A stretch of DNA of 64,000 nucleotides from positions 1-64,000 of the forward strand of contig CACVAU010000064.1 in assembly GCA_902727915.1 (NCBI GenBank), given 5' to 3'. Positions within the stretch are counted from its first letter, which is position 1. Each line of letters opens with the position of its first letter. Source of the DNA: an uncultured Sulfurovum sp. (GTDB lineage: Bacteria; Campylobacterota; Campylobacteria; Campylobacterales; Sulfurovaceae). Positions 6,517 to 14,841 of this stretch are shown here, piece by piece. The notes beneath the pieces were generated by a model. It worked only from the letters and a program-made list of their open reading frames with translations. It had not been told where the DNA came from and did no database searches. A program made the translations under genes and the position numbers.

Positions 6517-8112
6517 TTATGCTCCGTGTACTTCAATAAACTCTTCATAAGTACCTTCAAAATCAATTAAAGTTCCATCAGCATTTATTTTAATAATACG
6601 ATTTGCAAAAGCATCAATCAATTCTCTATCGTGAGAAACACAGATAACTCCACCTTTATAACCATGCAATGCTTCCCCAAAAGAAACAATTGCTTCTAAG
6701 TCTAAGTGGTTATTTGGCTCATCCATTACTAAATAATTTGCATCGTCCATCATCATTTTAGATAACATCACTCTGTGTTTTTCACCACCTGAACATGCAC
6801 CAACTTGCTTACTTTGCTCTTCACCAGAAAATAGCATACGTCCTAAACATTGTCTAATTTCATCAATATGCCATTTAGGATCATGACCTTGAATCCATTC
6901 ATAAAGTGTCTCTTCACCCGTTACTAAATCTGTTGAATTTTGAGGAAAATATGAAGTGGTTACAGTTTGACCCCAATTAAATGTACCCTTATCAGCTTTG
7001 AGTTTACCCATAATAATTTCTAAAAGCGTTGACTTACCGACACCATTACCACCAATAATGGCTATTTTTTCTGTTGAGTCTACTTTAATCGAGATATCTG
7101 AAAATACTTCTAAATCATCATATGATTTAGCCAAATTTTTAATTTCTAAAATTTCATTACCAAGGTCTCTATGAGGCTTAAACATAATTGAAGGATCACG
7201 TCTTGATGAAAGTTTAATCTCTTCGATGTCTAATTTATCCAATTGTTTTTGACGCGAAGTTGCCTGTTTTGCTTTAGACGCATTGGCTGAGAAACGTGCA
7301 ATAAACTTTTCAAGTTCTTCTTTTTCTTTAGAGGCTTTTGCATGGTCTGTTTCTGCTTGTTTAGCAATAAGATTCGCAGCAATGTACCACTCATCATAGT
7401 TTCCTGTAAATTCACGAATATTTTGAAAATCTAAATCTAAAATATGGGTGACAACGTTATTTAAAAAGTGTCTATCGTGAGAAATAACAATCATAACGCC
7501 TTCATGACGCTTAAGTTCACGCTCTAACCATGCAATGGTTTCAATGTCTAGTGAGTTGGTAGGCTCATCTAAAAGCAAAACATCTGGCTTTAAGAAAAGA
7601 ACCTGTGCGAGTAAAATTTTAACTTTATCCCCCCCTGTAAGAGAAGACATTAAATCATTGTGAACCGAAACTTCAAAACCAAGTGCTTCAAGCAGTTTTT
7701 CAATTTTTACATCTGATTCATACATAGGGTCTTCATCAGCACAAATCATTTCAAGTTCACCAAGGCGTTCATTGACTTTTTCATCTTCAAAGTCACCTTC
7801 CATATAAAGCTTTTCTTTCTCTTTTTGAGCATCATACAACTTTCTATTTCCATACAAAACTGCATCCTTTAAAGAAAAACTTTCAAAAGCATAATGATTC
7901 TGACCCAAAACACCCATTTTAAGTCCAGGCTGCATTTGAACTGTTCCATCTGTTTGTTCTATTTCACCTGAGAGAATCTTTAAAAAAGTAGACTTCCCTG
8001 CACCATTTGCTCCAATAAGACCATATCTTTTACCAGCATCAAGGGTGATGCTTATTTTATCAAAAAGTACTCTTTTACCATAACGCTGAACTATATTTAC
8101 TGTGCTTAACAT
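6517..8112 (-). CDS. ABC-F family ATPase (YbiT-like)
   Basis: A 531-residue cytosolic protein with two ABC ATPase domains and no membrane segment, the ABC-F architecture; family members act on ribosomes as translation factors or antibiotic-protection proteins. The first domain has Walker A GANGAGKST (34-42), an unusual signature LTGGD and Walker B 'VLLLDEPTNSLD'; the second has GGNGVGKST, signature CSGGEKHRV and 'YLVMDEPNNHLD'. Between them lies the charged helical P-site tRNA-interaction linker. Length and the 'ETIAWLERELKRHEGVMIVI' block resemble YbiT more than EttA or Uup. It is probably the first gene of a unit with the CZB gene. Confidence 0.87.
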   Translation of the reverse strand: MLSTVNIVQRYGKRVLFDKISITLDAGKRYGLIGANGAGKSTFLKILSGEIEQTDGTVQMQPGLKMGVLGQNHYAFESFSLKDAVLYGNRKLYDAQKEKEKLYMEGDFEDEKVNERLGELEMICADEDPMYESDVKIEKLLEALGFEVSVHNDLMSSLTGGDKVKILLAQVLFLKPDVLLLDEPTNSLDIETIAWLERELKRHEGVMIVISHDRHFLNNVVTHILDLDFQNIREFTGNYDEWYIAANLIAKQAETDHAKASKEKEELEKFIARFSANASKAKQATSRQKQLDKLDIEEIKLSSRRDPSIMFKPHRDLGNEILEIKNLAKSYDDLEVFSDISIKVDSTEKIAIIGGNGVGKSTLLEIIMGKLKADKGTFNWGQTVTTSYFPQNSTDLVTGEETLYEWIQGHDPKWHIDEIRQCLGRMLFSGEEQSKQVGACSGGEKHRVMLSKMMMDDANYLVMDEPNNHLDLEAIVSFGEALHGYKGGVICVSHDRELIDAFANRIIKINADGTLIDFEGTYEEFIEVHGA

Positions 8113-8177
8113 GCTATAACTTACCTACTTATATTAAATAATTTCGGCATTTTATCATAATGTATTAAAAAGTGAAT

Positions 8178-8780
8178 TTACTGGGTTAATATTTGGGTCA
8201 ATGCTTCTTTAAACTCTTCAGGATTTCGCATACCAGGGTACATGTTTAAAATATCTTCATTTTTATTCACAAAAATAAACATAGGTGTTGCACCTTCTTG
8301 TAGTTCTAAAGGTAAAGCTTCTAAATCTTGGTTGTAATGAAGTATTAAAAAATCTTTGGCTAATTCTTGTTTCACACTCTCATCACTTAAAGTTTCTTCA
8401 TCCATTCTATCACAATATTTACAATCTGTTGAGCGAATCGATAGCATGATTATTTTATTTTCACGTTTAGCTTGTGCTAAAACTGTTTCATAGCTTAAGG
8501 CTTGAACTTGTGCTTCTTCTTGAACACTTACTACACTAATGTTTTCATCTTGAATTTTAGCTTCTTGGATAACATCCGTATTGTTATTTTCCTCTAGTTC
8601 TAAAGTTTGAATTTTTTCTTTATCTCTAGCTTCTTCTTCAAGAGTTTTAGCAATGGGTAGAGATTCATCAGCCTTAGAAAAAGGCAAGGCTTCAAAATGA
8701 CTAGGTGAACTCAACTCTTCTGCAAATACAAACGTTACGGTTACTAACGATAAAAAACTTAAAAATGCTGTTTTTTTCAT
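8178..8780 (-). CDS. Periplasmic thioredoxin-fold protein
   Basis: A 200-residue exported protein. Residues 1-20 are a Sec signal peptide ending VFAEE. Residues 21-95 are acidic and low in complexity. Residues about 97-198 form a thioredoxin-like domain with redox motif C120-K-Y-C123 in 'STDCKYCDRM', and a cis-proline region 'EGATPMFIFV'. This CxYC type resembles SoxW/thioredoxin_7 proteins that reduce or isomerise periplasmic thiols. It sits 26 bases after thiI on the same strand, but the link may be only transcriptional. Partner and substrate are unknown. Confidence 0.75.
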   Translation of the reverse strand: MKKTAFLSFLSLVTVTFVFAEELSSPSHFEALPFSKADESLPIAKTLEEEARDKEKIQTLELEENNNTDVIQEAKIQDENISVVSVQEEAQVQALSYETVLAQAKRENKIIMLSIRSTDCKYCDRMDEETLSDESVKQELAKDFLILHYNQDLEALPLELQEGATPMFIFVNKNEDILNMYPGMRNPEEFKEALTQILTQ

Positions 8781-8806
8781 AGAATTCCTTTTTTAATAAA
8801 TATCCT

Positions 8807-10258
8807 TTATGGTCTATAAACCCTAACATTTTCACAAGCTTCAGCATCACGTAAATATTGTGCATGTAGTTGGCTCATAACTCCTTTATCACAGTATAGC
8901 AGATATTCCTTGTCTTGTGGTAGTTTTTTAAACTCTGTTTTTAGCTTATAAAAAGGAATATTTATACTCTCACCTTTGGTTAAAAGTGTCTCTTCTTCTC
9001 CACGAATATCTATCACCACGTATGTTGAACCTTCTAAGTTTTTGACAACTTCAATGGGTGCATTATCTCTCACATCATCAATTATTTCATCAACATAAAT
9101 ACTTTTTGCCTCTTCTACAGCCTTGTCTAAAACCTCATAATTGAAACGTTTTGCTTCCTTTGCCATACGTTTATATGAGCCATGAGTAATAGGATTTTTA
9201 GAAATTACCCCACAATACTCTGGCATATTTTCAGCAAAACGTTGTGTTCCGATTTTACTGGCTATATCAATAATTTCAGGTTTATTCATGGTAGATAATG
9301 GACGTATAACCAACATGTTTGTTGCCTCATCTATGAGTGCCAAATTACGCAATGTTTGACTCGAAACCTGTGCGATAGATTCACCTGTTAGCAAAGCATC
9401 TATGTCCATCTCTCTTGCTATTTTTTCAGAGGCCATGAGCATGAGCCTTTTCAGCGTTACCCCCATATAAGTCTCTGCTGTCGAACGAAAAATTTCGGTT
9501 AAAACGTCATCAAAAGGTACAGAGATAATTTTTACACGATGTGACGAAGCAAATTTATTCCAAAGATAAAAAGAAACTTGCTTTACCCCAAGCTCATGAG
9601 CAATTCCACCAAGATTAAAAAAAATAAAATGTGTTTTTAATCCACGCTTTATGGTTAAATAAGAAGCTACCGTTGAATCAAAACCACCAGACATTAAAGA
9701 GAGAATTTCTCCTTGTGTTCCAATAGGATACCCACTTAGACCAATATGTTTATGGGTAATTATATTCAGCTGATTATGTATAAGTTCAAGACGTACCGTT
9801 ACTTCTGGATGATGTAAATCAACGCCTTTGGCTTTGGAGTGAGCTAAAATATAGCCACCAACAGTTTGTTCTATTTCAGAAGAACTGAATGCGTGTTTAC
9901 CTGAACGTTTAGTGCGAACCACAAACATTTTATCTTTTACTTCATCAGCAACCAACTCATATACTTTTTCTTTTATCTCATCTAAAGTATTAATATTATC
10001 AAATTGTAAGGCTTCTAAAACTTGTTCAATTCCAGGTGTATTTACAAGGCATGTTCTTACTTTATTAAGCACAACTAAGGGTGTTACTACCTCTATTTTA
10101 TCTGAAAATTTTTTAATCTGAATGGAGTCATCTATTTCAGTTAAAAGCTTAACAAGGTTGTTATAGAGCTGTCCTATCATCTGTTTTTTAGCTGAAGAAC
10201 CTTTAACCATGATTTCTGGGAAGAATTTTAAAATGAACTTTTGCGTACTCACTGGCAT
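8807..10258 (-). CDS. thiI: tRNA 4-thiouridine synthase ThiI with rhodanese domain
   Basis: ThiI transfers sulfur to U8 of tRNA and, in many bacteria, to ThiS for thiazole synthesis. The 483 residues show the full long form: an N-terminal ferredoxin-like and THUMP region (about 1-170), the PP-loop ATPase with SGGFDS (190-195), and a C-terminal rhodanese domain with Cys456 in YCDKG, the same number as the persulfide cysteine of E. coli ThiI. A second cysteine in 'EYCGVISKNP' corresponds to the disulfide partner. The presence of the rhodanese domain suggests it can serve both tRNA modification and thiamine synthesis, consistent with thiE nearby. Confidence 0.93.
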   Translation of the reverse strand: MPVSTQKFILKFFPEIMVKGSSAKKQMIGQLYNNLVKLLTEIDDSIQIKKFSDKIEVVTPLVVLNKVRTCLVNTPGIEQVLEALQFDNINTLDEIKEKVYELVADEVKDKMFVVRTKRSGKHAFSSSEIEQTVGGYILAHSKAKGVDLHHPEVTVRLELIHNQLNIITHKHIGLSGYPIGTQGEILSLMSGGFDSTVASYLTIKRGLKTHFIFFNLGGIAHELGVKQVSFYLWNKFASSHRVKIISVPFDDVLTEIFRSTAETYMGVTLKRLMLMASEKIAREMDIDALLTGESIAQVSSQTLRNLALIDEATNMLVIRPLSTMNKPEIIDIASKIGTQRFAENMPEYCGVISKNPITHGSYKRMAKEAKRFNYEVLDKAVEEAKSIYVDEIIDDVRDNAPIEVVKNLEGSTYVVIDIRGEEETLLTKGESINIPFYKLKTEFKKLPQDKEYLLYCDKGVMSQLHAQYLRDAEACENVRVYRP

Positions 10259-10315
10259 TTACCTTATCTCTTAATATGCTTAGAATTATAGCTAATAGTT
10301 CATAAATTAAATAAT

Positions 10316-11350
10316 CTAAACCGTTTCAATCTTCTCTACAACATTCAAACCAAAACCTGCAAGACCAATAAACTCTGTCTCTTTATTTGATGTCAAGAGC
10401 TTAATATTATCAATGCCTAAATCTTTTAATATTTGAGCACCCACACCATACTCTTTAGCCTGTTCTTTTGAGATGGTCATGGTATCTAAAAAAATACATA
10501 CTCCACCATTTAACTTTAAGTACTCTAATGACGAGGTAATCGTATCGAAACGTTTTTGGTTTAGCAATAAATCTACATCAGACCCAATGTTATAGAATTT
10601 TACATTTTCAGTAGCGTGTGTTTTATAAAACTGTACCACTTTATGTACACGCCCTAAATGGTCTTCATAGCAGATTTGATTAACTTTCATATTTAAAACT
10701 TCAATCTCCTCTTCTGAAATTCTTTTGACAAGTTGTTCATTGGCTAAACGGTATTCAACAAGGTCTGAAATATACACTATTGGCATATTATGCTTTTCTG
10801 AAAATATTTCTAAATCATCATGACGGGCCATTGTTCCATCATCTTTAATAATTTCACAAATAACCCCAATAGGTGCTAAACCAGCTAACTTACAAATGTC
10901 AACAGAGCCTTCGGTATGTCCTGTCCGTACTAAAACCCCACCATCTTTAGCAATAAGAGGAAAAATATGACCAGGACGAACAAAATCAGAAGCTTTAGTT
11001 AAAGGATTTGCCAGTTTAGAGATACAATCATCACGTTCAGCCGAAGAAATCCCTGTCTCTGCTATCGTAGAATCAATAGAAACTGTAAATGCTGTTTCAT
11101 GATTAGAAATATTATTGGTCACCATAGGGATTAACTCTAATCGTTCAGCAAGTTCTTTAGGCAAAGGAGTACAAATAAGTCCTCTAGCCTCTTTTGCCAT
11201 AAAATTAACCATATCTGGAGTTGAGTGTGTAGCAGCATAAACTAAGTCACCTTCATTTTCTCGATCTTCATCATCCATCATGATGACCATACGACCTTTT
11301 TTTATCTCTTTAATTGCTATTTCTACTCTTTTTAACGCTTCTGCTGACAT
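10316..11350 (-). CDS. ribB: RibB (DHBP synthase) with degenerate GTP cyclohydrolase II domain
   Basis: The N-terminal ~205 residues are a complete 3,4-dihydroxy-2-butanone-4-phosphate synthase (riboflavin pathway, uses ribulose 5-phosphate): DDEDRENEGDLV, 'FMAKEARGLICTPL', 'DFVRPGHIFPL' and 'RTGHTEGSVD' are all intact. The remaining ~140 residues align with a GTP cyclohydrolase II domain (YEDHLGRVHKVV ... 'YGVGAQILKDLGI') but lack the zinc-binding cysteines of 'CLTGDxxGSxRCDCG'; that stretch reads KFYNIGSDVDLLL. The second domain is therefore probably not catalytic, a situation known from Campylobacterota RibBA proteins, and a separate RibA should exist elsewhere in the genome. Confidence 0.9.
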   Translation of the reverse strand: MSAEALKRVEIAIKEIKKGRMVIMMDDEDRENEGDLVYAATHSTPDMVNFMAKEARGLICTPLPKELAERLELIPMVTNNISNHETAFTVSIDSTIAETGISSAERDDCISKLANPLTKASDFVRPGHIFPLIAKDGGVLVRTGHTEGSVDICKLAGLAPIGVICEIIKDDGTMARHDDLEIFSEKHNMPIVYISDLVEYRLANEQLVKRISEEEIEVLNMKVNQICYEDHLGRVHKVVQFYKTHATENVKFYNIGSDVDLLLNQKRFDTITSSLEYLKLNGGVCIFLDTMTISKEQAKEYGVGAQILKDLGIDNIKLLTSNKETEFIGLAGFGLNVVEKIETV

Positions 11351-11479
11351 ACTTAAATTCTTCCTCTTGTAATAATTTATCGCGAATTATGCCATAGATA
11401 TTTGATAATATAGGTTCAATTATGAGGAAGAGCTTAAATATATTAAAAGAAAAATTTGATTGTACTGTAAAAAACATAA

Positions 11480-11555
11480 TGGAGCGGGAAACGAGATTCG
11501 AACTCGCGACATCCTGCTTGGAAGGCAGGGGCTCTAGCCACTGAGCTATTCCCGC
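11480..11555 (-). tRNA. tRNA-Gly (TCC)
   Basis: Read on the minus strand the gene runs from GCGGGAA to TTCCCGC with a 7-bp acceptor stem, D-arm AGCTCAGTGGCTAGAGC, anticodon loop CTTCCAA (anticodon TCC) and T-arm GAGTTCGAATCTC. The CCA end is encoded (11480-11482) and position 73 is T, as usual for glycine. It is the promoter-distal gene of a five-tRNA cluster. Confidence 0.96.
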
Positions 11556-11602
11556 GTCATATTAAAGTATAACCTTTTATAAAAAACATTCAACTCCACA
11601 TA

Positions 11603-11677
11603 TGGATGGGGCAGAGGGATTCGAACCCCCGAATACCAGTACCAAAAACTGGTGCCTTACCACTTGGCCATGCCCCA
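11603..11677 (-). tRNA. tRNA-Gln (TTG), copy 1
   Basis: Minus-strand gene with acceptor TGGGGCA/TGCCCCA, anticodon loop TTTTGGT (anticodon TTG), T-arm GGGGTTCGAATCCC and encoded CCA (11603-11605). Its sequence is identical to the second copy at 11969-12043. Confidence 0.95.
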
Positions 11678-11726
11678 GTGAATTATTAATGACTATGTTT
11701 TATATATTAAAAAAGTTATGATTATA

Positions 11727-11803
<77 letters not shown>

Positions 11804-11836
11804 ACATTTAGTTTATTTTAAATAAATATTTATAAT

Positions 11837-11913
<77 letters not shown>

Positions 11914-11968
11914 TTCATTAAACGCAATTTCATATAAATATTTATAACATTAGTGCCATCAATTAAGA

Positions 11969-12043
11969 TGGATGGGGCAGAGGGATTCGAACCCCCGAAT
12001 ACCAGTACCAAAAACTGGTGCCTTACCACTTGGCCATGCCCCA
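11969..12043 (-). tRNA. tRNA-Gln (TTG), copy 2
   Basis: Identical to the gene at 11603-11677, anticodon TTG, CCA encoded. It is the first gene in the direction of transcription of the cluster Gln-fMet-fMet-Gln-Gly. Confidence 0.95.
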
Positions 12044-12111
12044 AAACATGTTACACTTTGTTTGTGTGGACGGCATTATAGGGTAACTAGAAACTAATGT
12101 CAAGGGTTTCT

Positions 12112-12846
12112 TTAACTTTTTAAATCTTCTTTCATATGCTTACGTACAATCCTCATCATCTCATCCATAGCCTCACTTGCTTTTTTCTGAAAAAAATATT
12201 CAAAATACTCATCTATGTATTTATGAGGGTCAAACTGACTACGTGTCTCCTGGCGTTTAGGATCAATGATGATGGAATGTTTAAACGCTTTAGCGATTGG
12301 TACTAAATCAATAACTATACCACTCCTACCAATGACAATTAAAAGTGTCGAATGCTTCGTAGCCTCTTGAAGCTTCACATATTCAGGTGCTGTCTCTCCA
12401 AACATCACCACATTGTGACGCACCCGTTTATTTCCACAATGTGGACAAGTAGCATTACTCTCTTGCACTGTATATCCTATGAAAAATGTCTTGGTACAGG
12501 CTTCACAACGTAAATCTGTTAAAGTACCATGTAAATGTACCACATCCCTACTCCCTGCTCTATCCATAAGGTCATCCACATTTTGAGTCAAATGAAAAAC
12601 CCTGCCACGGTACGCTCTCTCTAACTCTACTAATGTTTTATGTGCATAATTTGGTTCTTTACTTTCAAGTTCAACCCTTCGTTCATTATAAAATTGTGTT
12701 ACAAGCCTACGATTCTCTATCCAACCCTCTGTAGAACAAACTTTCATAACATCATGCTTTTCCCAAAGTCCATCACTATCTCTAAAGGTATTAATACCAC
12801 TTTCTTCTGACAGCCCTGCACCACTTAATATCATGATTTTTTTCAT
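12112..12846 (-). CDS. cobB: Sir2-family NAD-dependent protein deacylase
   Basis: Removes acyl groups from lysines while consuming NAD. The 244 residues have the sirtuin order: GAGLSEESGINTFRDSDGLW (NAD-binding; residues 9-28), QNVDDLMDRAG, the catalytic histidine in HLHG, a zinc module CEAC ... CPHC, and VVMFGE. The GSS-type ribose motif is altered to 'VIGRSGIVIDL'. The usual 'Y..R' pair that marks desuccinylases is not obvious. The gene stands alone between the tRNA cluster and a divergent secreted protein. Function as a deacetylase versus other deacylase is not settled from sequence. Confidence 0.88.
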   Translation of the reverse strand: MKKIMILSGAGLSEESGINTFRDSDGLWEKHDVMKVCSTEGWIENRRLVTQFYNERRVELESKEPNYAHKTLVELERAYRGRVFHLTQNVDDLMDRAGSRDVVHLHGTLTDLRCEACTKTFFIGYTVQESNATCPHCGNKRVRHNVVMFGETAPEYVKLQEATKHSTLLIVIGRSGIVIDLVPIAKAFKHSIIIDPKRQETRSQFDPHKYIDEYFEYFFQKKASEAMDEMMRIVRKHMKEDLKS

Positions 12847-13030
12847 ACATCTTTCTCTCTTTTAAAAGCTTCTATCTATTTAATTATATCCTATAAAAAA
12901 CACAAAAATTTTATAAAAAAAGACTTTTTCGATCACTTTTAATCAAAAAAATTTATTTAAAATATAATTATTATTCAGTTTTACTTAATATATAACTTGA
13001 TATTATCTTAAAAATAATTAAGGATTATAC

Positions 13031-13546
13031 ATGAAACCTACAATGATTAACAAAACATTTACAGCTTTGACAATTATTTTATTGTCTCAAACCCTTGTTG
13101 CAAAAAATTTAAACTACTCAAATGATTGTTTCATTAAAAATGAAACACCCGTTACCATTGATGTTAATAAGTTTACGCACGTTTGGTTACAACTGCATAA
13201 CAATAATGATGGTTTAACAAAAACTCAAGCTCACCTACAAAATTATCTTGAAAATACTTTAGATAGCAACAAAGGTACTTTAGATGTAGAAAAGTTTGCT
13301 GATGTTTGGAATAAAGCTGGAAACAGACCCAATGAAGACCATCTAACAAAGCGTTTAGATGAAATGGTTGAAAATAGCCATTCTGAAGAAGATTGTTATG
13401 TTGAAAGAGAAAATACTTTAGACGTAAGTGAATTTTCTGATATTTGGGAAAAAGCTGGAAACAGACCTTTTGAAGACCATTTAACTAAACATTTAGATAA
13501 AATGATAACTAACACCTCTGCCACAGAAAATTGTGACCAACAATAA
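13031..13546 (+). CDS. Secreted protein with three 33-35 residue repeats, unknown function
   Basis: I do not recognise this family. A signal peptide (1-24, ending LVAKN) precedes three related units: 41-75, 82-115 and 129-161. The two best copies share TLDV(E/S)(K/E)F(A/S)D(V/I)W(N/E)KAGNRP, then EDHLTK(R/H)LD(E/K)M; the first has decayed to TIDVNKFTHVWLQLHNNND. DNA of copies 2 and 3 is also similar, which points to fairly recent duplication. Cysteines at 33, 122 and 168 lie between or outside repeats. An AAGGA precedes the ATG by 6 bases. Calcium binding was considered because of Asp/Asn-rich loops, but spacing does not fit an EF-hand. Confidence 0.65.
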   Translation: MKPTMINKTFTALTIILLSQTLVAKNLNYSNDCFIKNETPVTIDVNKFTHVWLQLHNNNDGLTKTQAHLQNYLENTLDSNKGTLDVEKFADVWNKAGNRPNEDHLTKRLDEMVENSHSEEDCYVERENTLDVSEFSDIWEKAGNRPFEDHLTKHLDKMITNTSATENCDQQ

Positions 13547-13558
13547 GTATGTCAAGAA

Positions 13559-13583
13559 GTAAGAGACGACAAAAGTCTCTTAC
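13559..13583. terminator. Bidirectional hairpin between repeat protein and truD
   Basis: GTAAGAGAC (13559-13567) pairs perfectly with GTCTCTTAC (13575-13583) across GACAAAA. The right arm overlaps the truD stop codon, so the hairpin can serve both convergent genes. Confidence 0.65.
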
Positions 13584-14659
13584 ACTTCAACACTTCCTCC
13601 TCTTAGAACATCCAAAACATTTGTGGCATAACAACCTTTAGGTAGCGTAAACTCCAACTCATAATGTGCTTTTTCTTCCACGTAGTTCTTTTTAATGTCA
13701 CTTACCTTTATCCAAGCGTATCGTCTTGCACCATTTTCAGCTATCTCATTCTCATAGTTTTTTTCTATAAGCCCTGCTACTTTTTGGGTTCTACTCACAC
13801 GTTTACCAGCTAACAAACCAGAAGGAGCAATATCAAATTCAGTAAAGCGTTTTGCTTCTTCTTGTAAATCTTCCAACTCAAACACCCGTCCAAAAGGATA
13901 ATGCATCATTAAATCACCCTCTAAGATTTTAAAAAAATGTGGCTGTTCTTTTGTCCCTTTCAAAGAACCTTCTGGCAAAGAAAATACACCTTCTGCTTCA
14001 GTTTCTGAAAAAGCTTCTAATAGCATGGAAAGTTCAATTCTTTTTGAAAGCCATTGATTAAAAAGATGTGATTGATAGGCATTAAGTAAAAAAGTTCTTT
14101 TCTTTTTATCCCTTATTTTTAGTGTGCCATCAATTATTTTTTGCCCATCTTTCCAGTTGTCACCTTGATTTCCAAAGCGTTGGTTTCCAAAATAGTTGGG
14201 TACACCATAGGCTTTAACCCATTTAAGTACAGAATCAAGTTTATCTTTTTGAACGCCTAATACTTTTTTGAGACGCACTTTAAAATGGTTTCCTTTTAAA
14301 TGCCCTATACGAATTTTGTTATTATGTCGGTAAGTGCCTAAAATTTTTATTTTTTCATGATTAAAGGTTTTAAGAATCTCTTCATTGTCTTTGGCTGGAA
14401 GTGAAAGATACTGCATGGTCATCGCATATTTGTCTTTTAAGCCAGCATAGCCAATATCACGCTGTTTAATTTTACAATACTTCGCAATGGCTGAAACCAT
14501 CTCCCATGTGGTCATGTCTTTTTTACGTACATGAAGTACAAGATGTTCACCCTCACCTGTAAACGCATACAAAGGAATTTCATCAACAATAAAGTCACGG
14601 CTTGTAGGATTAAATATAAAATTGTTTTTCACTTTGACAGGATAAAGAAGATTTTGCAT
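13580..14659 (-). CDS. truD: tRNA pseudouridine synthase TruD
   Basis: Converts U13 of tRNA-Glu to pseudouridine. The 359 residues show the TruD fold: FIVDEIPLY near the start, 'GEGEHLVLHVRKKDMTTW', the catalytic aspartate (D76) in GYAGLKDKYAMT, 'RHNNKIRIGHLKGN', the 'NYFGNQRFG' block (VPNYFGNQRFGNQGDN), and a shortened insertion domain before the C-terminal 'ELEFTLPKGCYATNVL'. It is transcribed alone, with a Met tRNA gene upstream on the same strand. Confidence 0.95.
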   Translation of the reverse strand: MQNLLYPVKVKNNFIFNPTSRDFIVDEIPLYAFTGEGEHLVLHVRKKDMTTWEMVSAIAKYCKIKQRDIGYAGLKDKYAMTMQYLSLPAKDNEEILKTFNHEKIKILGTYRHNNKIRIGHLKGNHFKVRLKKVLGVQKDKLDSVLKWVKAYGVPNYFGNQRFGNQGDNWKDGQKIIDGTLKIRDKKKRTFLLNAYQSHLFNQWLSKRIELSMLLEAFSETEAEGVFSLPEGSLKGTKEQPHFFKILEGDLMMHYPFGRVFELEDLQEEAKRFTEFDIAPSGLLAGKRVSRTQKVAGLIEKNYENEIAENGARRYAWIKVSDIKKNYVEEKAHYELEFTLPKGCYATNVLDVLRGGSVEV

Positions 14660-14742
14660 GTTTGTCTTTCTAATAGGAAATAAAATAGGAGTATAGCAAA
14701 AAAAATGCTTATCTTGTACTGAAGATTGAAAGTATTAGAAAG

Positions 14743-14819
14743 TGGTGGGTCGGGGGAGACTCGAACTCCCGACCACTCGGTTATGAGCCGAGTGCTCTAA
14801 CCAACTGAGCTACCGACCC
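14743..14819 (-). tRNA. tRNA-Met (CAT), probably elongator
   Basis: Acceptor GGGTCGG/CCGACCC is fully paired with A73 and encoded CCA. The anticodon loop is CTCATAA (CAT). The paired first base rules out the initiator. A lysidine-modified tRNA-Ile2 also has a CAT anticodon; the TCGG...CCGA arms resemble elongator Met of this phylum, so that is preferred but not proven. Confidence 0.9.
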
Positions 14820-14841
14820 GTTTAGAGCAAAAATTAGAATG

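Noticed and set aside
13031..13546. EF-hand or dockerin repeats in the secreted repeat protein
   Set aside because: Asp/Asn residues are frequent but the 12-residue calcium loop spacing DxDxDG is absent in every repeat.
13540..13590. CRISPR-like repeat near the truD end
   Set aside because: It is a single inverted repeat (terminator); no direct repeat with regular spacers occurs anywhere in the window.
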